A stretch of 64,000 nucleotides of DNA, taken from NCBI GenBank assembly GCA_016200915.1, contig JACQDV010000008.1, forward strand, positions 248,001 to 312,000, written 5' to 3'. The notes beneath the pieces were generated by a model, which saw nothing but the letters and a program-made list of their open reading frames with translations, was not told the origin of the DNA and did no database searches. Below, one piece after another: positions 27,001-34,843 of the stretch. This stretch comes from Sphingobacteriales bacterium. Lineage in GTDB: Bacteria; Bacteroidota; Bacteroidia; Chitinophagales; Chitinophagaceae. Position 1 is the first letter of the stretch. Every line of letters begins with the position of its first letter. The position numbers were made by a program, and so were the translations under genes.

Positions 27001-27654
27001 CGTGGCGTGGTAGTAGATGAATATTTACAAACAAATGACCCGTCTGTATTTGCAATTGGTGAAATAGCTGAGTTCAAAGGATTTTTATATGGCATTACTG
27101 CTGCTGCTGAACAACAGGCAGAAATAGTGGCAAGATTTCTCAGTGGTGATATTTCAAAATATTACAGTGGTTCGCTGCTGATGAATATTTTGAAAATGCA
27201 TGGAACGGAATTATGTTCACTTGGTATTGTAGAATGCCCTGATGATCCGGCTTATGAAGAAGTGGTGTTTATTGATAAAGCCAAACGGTATTATAAAAAA
27301 TGTATCATTCATAACGATAAATTAGTAGGCGCTATTTTGATTGGCGATAAAGCAGAGTTCCTGGAGTTTCGTAACCTCATCGAAAACAAAATTGAACTCA
27401 GTGAAAAACGACTTCAGCTATTACGTTCAGGAAAAACCCCTGAGCCTGTTATCGGTAAATTAGTTTGCAGTTGTAACAATGTGGGCGAAGGAAATTTAAT
27501 CAACAAGATTAAGGAAGGTTGCAAAGACCATTTGCAATTGTGCCAGCTTACCGGTGCAGGAATGGGATGCGGCAGTTGCCGTCCGGAAGTCAAAGCAATT
27601 CTTGAATCTAATATCAGCAGTATAAAAAAAGAAAATGTATTAATTGAAAAATGA
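24061..27654 (+). CDS. nasA: Assimilatory nitrate reductase fused to its NAD(P)H-flavoprotein reductase
   Basis: This 1197-residue cytoplasmic enzyme should reduce nitrate to nitrite with NAD(P)H in one polypeptide. The N-terminus binds [4Fe-4S] through Cys23, Cys26, Cys30 and Cys58 (CCYCGVGC, CSKG) and is followed by the bis-MGD molybdopterin domains, with Cys152 in SRLCMSSAV as probable Mo ligand. About residues 730-1080 form an FAD/NAD(P)H oxidoreductase (KIIVVGAGAGACGF, then VVIVGGGLLGIELAASL) like NasB of Bacillus or the NirB N-terminus. The C-terminus is a BFD-like [2Fe-2S] domain with Cys1136, Cys1138, Cys1170 and Cys1173. In Bacillus the flavoprotein (NasB) and catalytic subunit (NasC) are separate. 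The next gene overlaps its stop by four bases. Confidence 0.93.
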   Translation: MNNNNHNVQFSLLGNEAAGTTTCCYCGVGCGITINKDKLGRLHVEGDKTHPVNKGMLCSKGMNLHYTVNDTSDRLLYPEIRYGRNQARQRVSWDTALERTAAVFKTLIDKYGPDSVAFYASGQCLTEEYYVVNKLIKGFIGSNNIDTNSRLCMSSAVVAYKMSLGEDSVPVSYDDLELADVIFVAGANPAWCHPILWRRVEAAREKNPNIKIIVSDPRKTQTCSMADVHLQLNPGTDITLHHAIGRVLFENGDIDIDFIKNHSEGFEKYKTTVFERTIAEAAVICGVQEKDIRLAASYIGNAKGFITMWTMGLNQSVIGVNKNLSLINLNLITGHIGKPGSGPLSLTGQPNAMGGREVGGLSNLLPAHRDLLNAEHRAEVEQYWGIPAGTISSKPGLTATEMFEALNDGRLKAIWILCTNPLISLPDVRIAEEALKKAKFVVVQEISSKAETLKYADVVLPAASWTEKEGTMTNAERRISYLNKITDAPGEALPDAEIICRFAKKMGYNGFDYKNCAEIFAEHAALTSGTNIDISALSYAILKEKKTIQWPYTKVYSLQLTDDRNNEYGTKRLFTDKKFYTDSQKAIIHSFSDENQSEKLSPDFPLILTTGRIRDQWHTMSKTGKVNKLKQHISESFLEINPADAAKRNIKENELVEIFNARGNVRVKAKFSEDIKEGVVFLPMHWGKVLNSDLNRANNLTNNLVDPKSKEPDFKFSAVEVKLYKKAKQKIIVVGAGAGACGFVKSYRALNADDEIEIFSKEDFPFYNRVLLPDYISGSLQWHSLIKMSDAEEYDYNIKLHRGVSIENIDRENKTVTDSKGVIHTYDVLLLATGSRAAMLRDVPSMKGIFTMRSRMDADNFKHHVDPAGGKVVIVGGGLLGIELAASLREVNVEVTIIQRISRLMDRQLDPLGSQLLHEELTDKGVDIYYNDEIERFLGDTTVSGIRLKSGLMIDCQAIVIAIGTVPNIEIAKAGGLDCKRGVVVDEYLQTNDPSVFAIGEIAEFKGFLYGITAAAEQQAEIVARFLSGDISKYYSGSLLMNILKMHGTELCSLGIVECPDDPAYEEVVFIDKAKRYYKKCIIHNDKLVGAILIGDKAEFLEFRNLIENKIELSEKRLQLLRSGKTPEPVIGKLVCSCNNVGEGNLINKIKEGCKDHLQLCQLTGAGMGCGSCRPEVKAILESNISSIKKENVLIEK

Positions 27655-29147
27655 CAAACGCTATTACCATAAAAGTTAATTTCCGTGGTGGAATTATTTC
27701 TCCCGGCGATTTATATAATATCCTCGTGGCAACCTCCACGGCAGGGATTAAATATGTAAGTTTTGGTTTGCGTCAGCAATTACTTATTACTGCTTATCCT
27801 GATAATGTGAATACATTGATTGCTGAATTAAAGAAACTGGATATACCATTTGAAATAAACAGTGATGATTTTCCCAATATTGTAAGTTCTTACCCGGCCG
27901 AAGAAGTTTTTATTACACATACCTGGTTAAGTGAAGGCGTGTATAAAGATATTTTTGATGGAATTGATTACGAACCACGATTAAAAATTAACCTGTCCGA
28001 CAGTAACCAGAGTTTTACACCCATGTTAACCGGTAATATTAACTGGGTGGCTTCATCAGCAGCGCCACATTTCTGGCATTTGTTTATTCGTTTCCCAAAA
28101 ACGAATACGGTGTATGAATGGAAGGAGATGGTTTATACCAATGATGTTCCCAAAGTTTCAAAGGAAATAGAAACACTCATATTTCAGCATAAAGAATTAT
28201 TTTATGATAATGTGAAGGCAAAGGGTGAGGAACTGTTCAGTAAAATTCAAACCAGCAAATACATTATTAAAACATCTGAGCAACCTGCCATATTACCGGC
28301 ATTCAATCTTCCATACTATGAAGGGTTGAACCGCTATAATAATAACCGGTACTGGCTCGGTGCTTATCGCCGGGATGAATTATTTAAAATTGAATTTTTA
28401 AAGGAACTGGCTTTGCTTTGTTTGGAAACAAAGATTGGACAATTATGTTCCACTCCATGGAAAACAATTATTGTAAAAGGAATAGAAGAAAAAGACCGGC
28501 TGAAATGGAGCAGATTATTGGATAGCTACCGGTTAAATATGCGTCATGCTGCTAATGAGTTGAATTTCCAGGTGGAAGATAACTGCAGGGAAGGGTTGGA
28601 GTTAAAGAATTATTTAGTGAAGCAATTCGGTAATGATGATACCCGGACTTTTGGAATTTGTATCGGCATTAAAACAAGAAAGAAAAGCGAAGTGTTTAGC
28701 AGCATATTAGTTAAAAGAAAGCCATTGCTGAATATTTTCGGAGTGGAATTATTTTATCTCTATGATATTTTGTGTGCTGAGGGATTTAATCCCAACGAAC
28801 GCACCGGTTTTATCTTCAGTAAAAACAATCCGAAATTTTTATTGGGAGAACAATTGCGTCGTTGCCTGATGAGTTTTTATAAACACAGGGCTAATAAATA
28901 TGCAGATGCTGATAAAAAAATAATGCCGGCAAAAGAAACAGATAAAAAACAGGCGAAAGAATATGTACATCAATGCAGTCATTGTTTAACAGTATATGAT
29001 GAAACGATTGGTGAGCCTGAAAGAAATATTGCAACCGGCACATCGTTTTCTGCATTGCCCGATGAGTATAGCTGTTCATTATGTGAATCGCCAAAAGAGG
29101 AATTTGTAAAAATTGAAAAATCTAAATTAGGATTACAAACCGTTTAA
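27651..29147 (+). CDS. Siroheme-reductase-fold protein lacking cluster ligands, with C-terminal rubredoxin
   Basis: This 498-residue protein starts inside the nitrate reductase stop codon (ATGA), so translation is coupled. Residues 10-70 resemble the ferredoxin-like half-domain of nitrite/sulfite reductases (FRGGIISPGDLYNIL, SFGLRQQLLI), followed by a catalytic-like half. There the usual SGCPNSC iron-sulfur ligand motif is SDSNQSF (116-122), and the earlier Cys pair position is SSYPAEEVF. A second ferredoxin-like/catalytic pair seems to follow (240-430), again without a C-x3-C pair. Residues 438-490 are rubredoxin with Cys442, Cys445, Cys475 and Cys478 (QCSHC, CSLCESPKEEF). It is therefore probably not a siroheme enzyme. 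An electron-transfer or assembly role with the nitrate or nitrite reductase is inferred. Confidence 0.75.
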   Translation: MTNAITIKVNFRGGIISPGDLYNILVATSTAGIKYVSFGLRQQLLITAYPDNVNTLIAELKKLDIPFEINSDDFPNIVSSYPAEEVFITHTWLSEGVYKDIFDGIDYEPRLKINLSDSNQSFTPMLTGNINWVASSAAPHFWHLFIRFPKTNTVYEWKEMVYTNDVPKVSKEIETLIFQHKELFYDNVKAKGEELFSKIQTSKYIIKTSEQPAILPAFNLPYYEGLNRYNNNRYWLGAYRRDELFKIEFLKELALLCLETKIGQLCSTPWKTIIVKGIEEKDRLKWSRLLDSYRLNMRHAANELNFQVEDNCREGLELKNYLVKQFGNDDTRTFGICIGIKTRKKSEVFSSILVKRKPLLNIFGVELFYLYDILCAEGFNPNERTGFIFSKNNPKFLLGEQLRRCLMSFYKHRANKYADADKKIMPAKETDKKQAKEYVHQCSHCLTVYDETIGEPERNIATGTSFSALPDEYSCSLCESPKEEFVKIEKSKLGLQTV

Positions 29148-29714
29148 CTCAGCATGTGCATTAAAATTACGGAAGCATTTTTTCTGTTCTTCTTTTAAAG
29201 CAATAGCATCAACTGTTAAATGGTCAAGCATAAATTTCATGCTGTGCTTTGTTAGTTCATTATTGCAAAACATGGTGAGAATAGCAGACAAACCCTTAGC
29301 GCTATAGATACCACATAAAGGTTCCGGCTCACCATCATTGGTGAAAAGGCAGGCATCAGCAGCGGATGATTGATATTGCTGATAAAGTTCTTTGAGTAAA
29401 ACAGGTTCCATTAACGGCATATCACAGGCAAGAACAAAAAGGGCTTCTGTTGGGAATTGAAGATGACAACTTAAAACACCGAGCAAAGGTCCCTTAATAG
29501 ATAAAGATGAATCGTCGGTAATTAAATCGGCAGCCAAAAAAATAGAAGCATAATCAGCATACTGATTTTTATTGACAGATATCTTAACAGGAATATTTAA
29601 ACCGTTCATTTTATCAATAGCTGTTTGTGCCCATGTTTTAGCTTCTAATTTGAGCAGCCCTTTATCACTGCCCATTCTTGAACTTAATCCGCCGCATAAT
29701 ATAACACCCAGCAT
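29133..29714 (-). CDS. mobA: Molybdenum cofactor guanylyltransferase
   Basis: This 193-residue nucleotidyltransferase joins GMP to Mo-molybdopterin, making the MGD form needed by the bis-MGD nitrate reductase. The N-terminus has LCGGLSSRMGSDKGLL, the GTP-binding LxGGxSxRMGxDK motif, and the metal-binding ACDMPL is near residue 97. The 3' end overlaps the convergent rubredoxin-fusion gene by 15 bp. It is preceded by a SelW-like gene with a 20-bp gap, so the two are likely co-transcribed. Confidence 0.9.
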   Translation of the reverse strand: MLGVILCGGLSSRMGSDKGLLKLEAKTWAQTAIDKMNGLNIPVKISVNKNQYADYASIFLAADLITDDSSLSIKGPLLGVLSCHLQFPTEALFVLACDMPLMEPVLLKELYQQYQSSAADACLFTNDGEPEPLCGIYSAKGLSAILTMFCNNELTKHSMKFMLDHLTVDAIALKEEQKKCFRNFNAHAELNGL

Positions 29715-29734
29715 AAAATGAATGTTGTTTAATG

Positions 29735-30025
29735 CTACTGATGATGTGTTTTGGTATCGGTATGTCCTAAACTTTTGCCCGGTGCAGCAACATCCCTAAC
29801 TAATTGTTTTAATTCTTTTATTTCAGGAAAGCCGCCATATTCTTTCCTGTCAAAAATCTTTTTGCCATCTATGCTGATATGAAAATCGCCGCTTACTTCA
29901 CTGGGCTGAAGCGTTACGCCTTTCAGTTCATTTTCAAAAGTGGTTAAAAATTCCTGCGCCATATAAGCGGCACGAAGCAACCAGTGACATTTGGGACAAT
30001 ATTCAATTACAATTGCTGATTTCAT
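29735..30025 (-). CDS. SelT/SelW/SelH (Rdx)-family thioredoxin-like protein
   Basis: This 96-residue protein begins at the ATG at 30025; a TTG six bases earlier is less likely. The N-terminal CPKC (EYCPKCHWLLRAAYMAQE) is the redox motif of the Rdx/SelW family, with the conserved segments VSGDFHISIDGKKIFDRKE and GFPEIKELKQLVRD. Cys is present rather than selenocysteine. It probably has a thiol redox role. Its place upstream of mobA suggests co-transcription, but no direct link to cofactor synthesis is known. Confidence 0.82.
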   Translation of the reverse strand: MKSAIVIEYCPKCHWLLRAAYMAQEFLTTFENELKGVTLQPSEVSGDFHISIDGKKIFDRKEYGGFPEIKELKQLVRDVAAPGKSLGHTDTKTHHQ

Positions 30026-30140
30026 AATCAAAATATGTTTTTATCAGCAATAAAGTTACTTGTTATTTATATCAAACTATTCGGGTGCAGTTTGAATTTT
30101 AGCAATGCTTCATTTGAATTTCAATCAGCGGCCTCTTTAT

Positions 30141-30157
30141 CCCCTCCAGGGGAGGGG
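30141..30157. repeat. GC-rich palindromic intergenic element
   Basis: CCCCTCC and GGAGGGG form a 7-bp stem with a 3-base loop in an otherwise AT-rich gap, followed about 33 bases later by GGGGTGGGTCATG. This resembles the short GC-rich repeats scattered between genes in many Bacteroidota genomes; only one copy is in this window, so repetition is not shown here. Confidence 0.45.
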
Positions 30158-30277
30158 TAGTAGTGGGTAAAAATAAAAGACTATTTAATAGGGGTGGGTC
30201 ATGAAGCGAAAAATTAAAATGTACCAGGCATTCTGTTTAATAAACTATTTGCAAGCGATAATGCTGTAATTTTAGGT

Positions 30278-31120
30278 ATGCTTTCCATCAGCGATTTATA
30301 TATTTATCCCGTTAAATCATTAGGCGGTATCAGGGTTAAAAAAGCACTGGTTACTGACAGGGGTTTACAGCATGACCGGCGGTTTATGCTGGTGGATGAA
30401 CAAAATAAGTTTTTAACGCAACGGGAATTCCCCGTGATGGCATTATTGAGAACAGCTATTGAAGGAAACGAATTAGTGGTGTATCATAAAAGCAATATTG
30501 CAGATAAAATTAAATTACCATTGACACCGGCATCAAACGGAATGAATGCAATAGTAAGTATATGGGATGATACTTGTGAAGCACAATATGTAAGCAAGGA
30601 AGCAGATGATTGGTTTACGAAACAGTTAGCTTTAAAATGCCGGTTGGTGTATATGCCGGATACAACGCAAAGAAAAGTGGAAGCGGCGTATGCAATCAGT
30701 GAGGAAGATATTACGAGTTTTTCAGATGCCTATCCTTTGTTGCTTATCAGTCAGTCTTCGCTGGATGATTTGAATAACCGCCTGGAAGAAGCATTACCGA
30801 TGAACCGTTTCCGGCCCAATGTGGTAATTGCAGGTGCACAAGCTTATGAAGAAGATACGATGGAACATTTTATCGTAAATGGAATAAGTTTTCTGGGAGT
30901 GAAACTGTGTGCCCGTTGCCCGGTTCCAACTACTGATCAGGAATCAGGTGCCAGGGGAAAAGAACCGTTAAGAACATTATCGAAATACCGGTTTGTAAAT
31001 AATAAAGTAATGTTTGGGCAAAATATTTTATGCCGTGGAGAAGGGGAATTGAAAGTGGGAGATATGGTGGAGATAATAAAAAGAAAACCAGCGATGCTGA
31101 TGCAGCAGCTGATTGATTAA
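30278..31120 (+). CDS. MOSC-domain protein, YcbX/mARC-like
   Basis: The 280-residue protein has an N-terminal MOSC_N beta-barrel (LSISDLYIYPVKSLGGI, LQHDRRFMLVD) and a C-terminal MOSC domain with LCARCPVPTTDQESGARG around residues 209-225, matching the Cys-containing segment of the YcbX and mARC families that binds molybdenum cofactor. These enzymes reduce N-hydroxylated compounds; some members handle the cofactor sulfur. It opens the molybdenum-cofactor operon, with moaA 22 bp downstream. Exact substrate unknown. Confidence 0.87.
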   Translation: MLSISDLYIYPVKSLGGIRVKKALVTDRGLQHDRRFMLVDEQNKFLTQREFPVMALLRTAIEGNELVVYHKSNIADKIKLPLTPASNGMNAIVSIWDDTCEAQYVSKEADDWFTKQLALKCRLVYMPDTTQRKVEAAYAISEEDITSFSDAYPLLLISQSSLDDLNNRLEEALPMNRFRPNVVIAGAQAYEEDTMEHFIVNGISFLGVKLCARCPVPTTDQESGARGKEPLRTLSKYRFVNNKVMFGQNILCRGEGELKVGDMVEIIKRKPAMLMQQLID

Positions 31121-31142
31121 TTTAATTTAATTTTTGATTTTA

Positions 31143-32123
31143 ATGATTGTTGATTCTTATAATCGTGTTCATAATTACCTGCGGATATCATTAACAGATA
31201 ACTGCAATTTCCGTTGCTTTTATTGCATGCCGGAAGAAGAGTATGAATTTACTCCTGCTTCTAAGTTGATGCAGGCAGATGAGATTGAGCAACTGGCAAA
31301 AATATTCGTACAACACGGCGTAAATAAAATACGATTGACCGGAGGTGAACCCCTGGTTCGTAAAGATGCGGCAGATATTATGCTGCGTTTATCAAAGCTT
31401 CCGGTTAAGTTAACGCTTACTACCAATGGAGTAAGGCTTCATGAATATTTTGATGTGCTCAAACAGGCTAATATTCATTCACTGAATGTTAGTCTGGATA
31501 CGCTGCAATCAGAAAAATTTAATCTCATCACCCGTCGTAATCAGTTTCAGCAGGTGTATGACAATATTCAACTGCTCATTCGCAATAACTTTCATGTGAA
31601 AGTAAATGTGGTGGTGATGAAAGGGTTGAATGATGCAGAGATAAATGATTTTATTGAATGGACAAAGCATGACCCGGTGCATGTACGTTTTATTGAGTTT
31701 ATGCCTTTCTCCGGTAATAAATGGACAAGCAATAAAGTATTTACCTGGAAAGAAATGCTGTCAGTAATAGAAGAAAAATATTCTTTTCTTCCGTTGAAGA
31801 ATGATGAGCATGATACGGCTAAAGGGTATATTGTTCCCGGTCATAAAGGAACTTTTGCTGTTATCAGTACCATGAGTGCTCCATTCTGCAGCACCTGTAA
31901 CCGGATGCGTTTAACAGCAGATGGTAAAATGAAAAACTGTTTGTTTTCTGATAAAGAAACAGATTTGTTATCTGCATTAAGAAAAGGAGAAGAGGTTGTT
32001 CCATTGATTTATCAAAGTATTCAATCCAAAGCAAAAGAATTGGGTGGTCAGTTCACTGCCGACTTTGAACATCTTCATGCAGAAGATATACATAACCGCA
32101 GCATGATTACGATTGGAGGATAG
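31143..32123 (+). CDS. moaA: GTP 3',8-cyclase (radical SAM)
   Basis: This 326-residue radical SAM enzyme makes 3',8-cyclo-GTP, the first step of molybdopterin synthesis with MoaC. I use ATG 31143 rather than a TTG nine bases earlier. The SAM cluster ligands are Cys21, Cys25 and Cys28 (CNFRCFYC); the second, GTP-binding [4Fe-4S] cluster has Cys249, Cys252 and Cys266 (FCSTCNRMRLTADGKMKNC). The protein ends in the conserved Gly-Gly tail needed for activity (ITIGG). moeA starts 15 bp downstream. Confidence 0.95.
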   Translation: MIVDSYNRVHNYLRISLTDNCNFRCFYCMPEEEYEFTPASKLMQADEIEQLAKIFVQHGVNKIRLTGGEPLVRKDAADIMLRLSKLPVKLTLTTNGVRLHEYFDVLKQANIHSLNVSLDTLQSEKFNLITRRNQFQQVYDNIQLLIRNNFHVKVNVVVMKGLNDAEINDFIEWTKHDPVHVRFIEFMPFSGNKWTSNKVFTWKEMLSVIEEKYSFLPLKNDEHDTAKGYIVPGHKGTFAVISTMSAPFCSTCNRMRLTADGKMKNCLFSDKETDLLSALRKGEEVVPLIYQSIQSKAKELGGQFTADFEHLHAEDIHNRSMITIGG

Positions 32124-32138
32124 AAATAATTAATCAAC

Positions 32139-33323
32139 ATGATTTCAGTAGCAGAAGCAAAAAAAATAATCCTGGAAAATACGGATGCATTATCACCTGT
32201 AAAATGTTTGTTACAGGAAGCTGCCGGTAAAATACTGGCAGAAGATATTTTTTCTGCTGTTGATATTCCTGCATTTCCTCAATCAGCAATGGATGGTTAT
32301 GCTTTTTCTTTTAATGATTGGAAACAACAACAGGAGTTAATTATTAATGGAGAAATGGCTGCAGGAGATTATTCATCCGAAACACTCCAGCCAGGAACTG
32401 CTATTCGGATATTCACTGGTGCACCGGTTCCAAATGGTGCAGATACGGTAGTGATGCAGGAAAAAGTTATAGTGAAAGATGGTAAGCTGATGATTGAAGA
32501 TGATATATTAGAGCAGGGAAGAAATGTTCGTCTAAAAGGTTCTGAAATAAAAACTGGTGAACCGGCTTTGGAAAAAGAAAGTATTTTATCACCGGCTGCT
32601 ATTGGATTTTTGGCTGGTATCGGTGTTACAGAAGTAATGACCATTCCTAACCCGGTCATCAGTATCATCATCACCGGAAAAGAATTACAGCAACCCGGAA
32701 AAACATTAGCACCGGGTCAGGTGTATGAATCAAATTCATTTTCATTAACAGCTGTATTAAAACAACTTCATTTCAGTAATATAAAAATATACAGTGCAGA
32801 TGATGATTTAGAAATATTAACAGGCATGTTAAAAGAGGCATTAGAAAAAAGTGATTTAGTTTTATTAACCGGTGGCATCAGTGTGGGAGATTATGATTTT
32901 GTTTTGAAGGCAACTGAAAATTGCGGAGTAACAAAATTGTTTCATAGAATAAAACAACGGCCCGGCAAGCCATTGTTCTTTGGTAAGAAGGCAAACAAAC
33001 TGGTGTTTGGATTGCCTGGCAACCCATCTTCGGTGCTCACCTGTTTTTATGAATATGTGTTAACGGTATTATCGTTAATGACCAAACGAAAAATAAGTTT
33101 ATCATCAGCACCAGCACCCTTAGCATCATCTTTCAGTAAAAAAATATTGCTGACTCAGTTTTTAAAAGGACATTACAACGGCGAAAATGTAACCATATTA
33201 GATGCACAGGAATCGTACCGGATGAGTTCCTTTGCCAAAGCCAATTGTTTTGTAGTGTTAGAGGAGCCGATGAAAGAATATGCGGAAGGAGGGGCAGTGG
33301 AAATACATTTACTGCCTGCTTAA
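32139..33323 (+). CDS. moeA: Molybdopterin molybdenumtransferase
   Basis: This 394-residue enzyme inserts molybdate into adenylylated molybdopterin. The typical domain order is visible: N-terminal substrate-binding part with FPQSAMDGYAF, the barrel domain (AGDYSSETLQPGTAIRIFTGA, GADTVVMQE), the MoaB-like central domain with LLTGGISVGDYDFV and FGLPGNPSS, and a C-terminal beta domain. It lies between moaA and a TauE/SafE-type transporter gene with gaps of 15 and 6 bp. Confidence 0.94.
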   Translation: MISVAEAKKIILENTDALSPVKCLLQEAAGKILAEDIFSAVDIPAFPQSAMDGYAFSFNDWKQQQELIINGEMAAGDYSSETLQPGTAIRIFTGAPVPNGADTVVMQEKVIVKDGKLMIEDDILEQGRNVRLKGSEIKTGEPALEKESILSPAAIGFLAGIGVTEVMTIPNPVISIIITGKELQQPGKTLAPGQVYESNSFSLTAVLKQLHFSNIKIYSADDDLEILTGMLKEALEKSDLVLLTGGISVGDYDFVLKATENCGVTKLFHRIKQRPGKPLFFGKKANKLVFGLPGNPSSVLTCFYEYVLTVLSLMTKRKISLSSAPAPLASSFSKKILLTQFLKGHYNGENVTILDAQESYRMSSFAKANCFVVLEEPMKEYAEGGAVEIHLLPA

Positions 33324-33329
33324 ATATTA

Positions 33330-34070
33330 ATGATGGAAAGCGTTATACTTTTTTATTTTTTATTGTTTTTGGTAGCATTTCTTTATGCCTCAGTAGGACA
33401 TGGAGGTGCCAGCGGTTACCTGGCACTGATGGCATTGTTCAGCATTACACCGGAAGTGATGAAGCCAACTGCTTTACTGCTGAACCTGTTTGTATCACTC
33501 ACTTCTTTTATACAGTTTTATCGTGGCAAACATTTTAACTGGAAATTGTTTTTACCCTTTGCTATTGCTTCTGTACCGATGGCTTATGTTGGCGGGTTGA
33601 TTTCGATTGATACGGTCATTTATAAAAAAATACTCGGATTACTTTTAGTTATTCCGATAGTACGGTTTTTATTCTTCAGTAATATTCGTGTGGAAGATAT
33701 AAAGAAGAATAATGTATTCTTATCAATAATCATTGGAGGAGTAATTGGGTTTCTATCAGGCTTAATCGGAATTGGAGGCGGCATCATTTTATCACCGGTA
33801 CTGTTATTACTCAAGTGGGCTGATATGAAACAAACAGCAGCTATCAGTGCTTTGTTCATTTTTGTAAACTCACTGTCCGGTTTAGCAGGGCAGCTAAGCA
33901 AAGGCATTCATTTCAGTCCTGATATGTATGCGTATGTGGGAGTTGCTTTTGTGGGTGGTGTATGCGGGGCTTATTTCGGCTCAATAAAGTTTAATCAAAA
34001 TATTTTAAAGTATTTGCTGGCTATAGTGTTAATGGTAGCAGCTTATAAATTATTGTTCACACATGCATAA
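33330..34070 (+). CDS. TauE/SafE-family membrane transporter
   Basis: This 246-residue protein has about eight hydrophobic helices and the duplicated TauE/SafE pattern (FLYASVGHGGASGYLALMAL and FLSGLIGIGGGIILSPVLLL). Members move sulfite, sulfoacetate or other organic anions across the inner membrane. It lies 6 bp after moeA and 9 bp before the sulfite-oxidase-like gene, so it is part of the Moco operon. Transport of molybdate, sulfite or another oxyanion is possible; no ModABC molybdate transporter is in the window. The start could be either of two adjacent ATG codons (33330 or 33333). Confidence 0.85.
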   Translation: MMESVILFYFLLFLVAFLYASVGHGGASGYLALMALFSITPEVMKPTALLLNLFVSLTSFIQFYRGKHFNWKLFLPFAIASVPMAYVGGLISIDTVIYKKILGLLLVIPIVRFLFFSNIRVEDIKKNNVFLSIIIGGVIGFLSGLIGIGGGIILSPVLLLLKWADMKQTAAISALFIFVNSLSGLAGQLSKGIHFSPDMYAYVGVAFVGGVCGAYFGSIKFNQNILKYLLAIVLMVAAYKLLFTHA

Positions 34071-34079
34071 TGCTCACTC

Positions 34080-34592
34080 ATGAAAAAACTATTCATTTTA
34101 ATTTTTGTATTGGCAGGACTAAGTTCATCAGCTCAGGAGAAAATTGACCCGACTGATAAATTTTCAGTAGGGGGTGCTGTGAAAAACCAACTGACTGTTT
34201 CGCTGAATGATTTGAAAGCCTATAAAACTTACAATACCGATAGCGTAGTAATCACAAATCACCTGCTGCAGAAGAAACATACTATTAAAAATCTGCAGGG
34301 CGTTTTGTTGAAAGATATATTGGACAAAGCTGAAATTGTTTCAGAAACTCCCAAAGTGCTGAGTGAGTTTTATATCATATGCATTGCTTCTGATAACTAC
34401 AAAGTTGTTTTTTCATGGAATGAAATTTTTAATACTCAAACAGGCGGGTCGGTATATATTCTTACTGGTCATGATGGTAAAGAGGCGGCTGCTACCGATG
34501 ATAGGATAACGCTTATTTCACCGAATGACAAAGCCACAGGAAGACGCCTGGTAAAAGGCTTACAGAAAATAATTGTGGAAAAGGTTAAGTAA
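34080..34592 (+). CDS. Secreted sulfite-oxidase-type molybdopterin-binding-domain protein
   Basis: This 170-residue protein has a signal peptide (MKKLFILIFVLAGLSSSAQ) and a single oxidoreductase molybdopterin-binding domain of the sulfite-oxidase fold (LQGVLLKDILDKAEI, SDNYKVVFSWNEIF, ISPNDKATGRRLVKGLQKI). The Cys that normally ligates Mo in sulfite oxidases is not in its expected place; the only mature Cys lies in the strand YIICIASD. It may bind cofactor or a pterin without being an oxidase. It sits inside the Moco operon, between the TauE-like gene and moaD. Confidence 0.75.
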   Translation: MKKLFILIFVLAGLSSSAQEKIDPTDKFSVGGAVKNQLTVSLNDLKAYKTYNTDSVVITNHLLQKKHTIKNLQGVLLKDILDKAEIVSETPKVLSEFYIICIASDNYKVVFSWNEIFNTQTGGSVYILTGHDGKEAAATDDRITLISPNDKATGRRLVKGLQKIIVEKVK

Positions 34593-34612
34593 ATTTGCAC
34601 TAATGGAATTTT

Positions 34613-34843
34613 ATGGCAATCAACATAGTGATATTCGGAAGTTTGACTGACATAACAGGCAGTACACTGCAATTGGAAAATATTGCAGATACCAATGCAT
34701 TGGTATCTGAATTAAATAACCGTTATCCCGTTTTGGTGAATTCAAAATTTATGATAGCGGTTAACAAGAAGATGATTGATACCAATACACCGCTGAATAA
34801 TAATGATACAATCGCATTGTTGCCACCTTTTTCAGGAGGATAG
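34613..34843 (+). CDS. moaD: Molybdopterin synthase sulfur-carrier subunit
   Basis: This 76-residue ubiquitin-like protein ends in the required Gly-Gly tail (LLPPFSGG), which is adenylylated by MoeB and converted to a thiocarboxylate. MoaD pairs with MoaE to add the dithiolene sulfurs to cyclic pyranopterin monophosphate. Its stop codon is directly followed by the moeB start. Confidence 0.93.
   Translation: MAINIVIFGSLTDITGSTLQLENIADTNALVSELNNRYPVLVNSKFMIAVNKKMIDTNTPLNNNDTIALLPPFSGG

Noticed and set aside
30248-30274. TTTG followed by TAATTTTA upstream of the MOSC gene as a promoter
   Set aside because: The spacer is 15 bp instead of 19-21 and the last base of the -7 element does not match.
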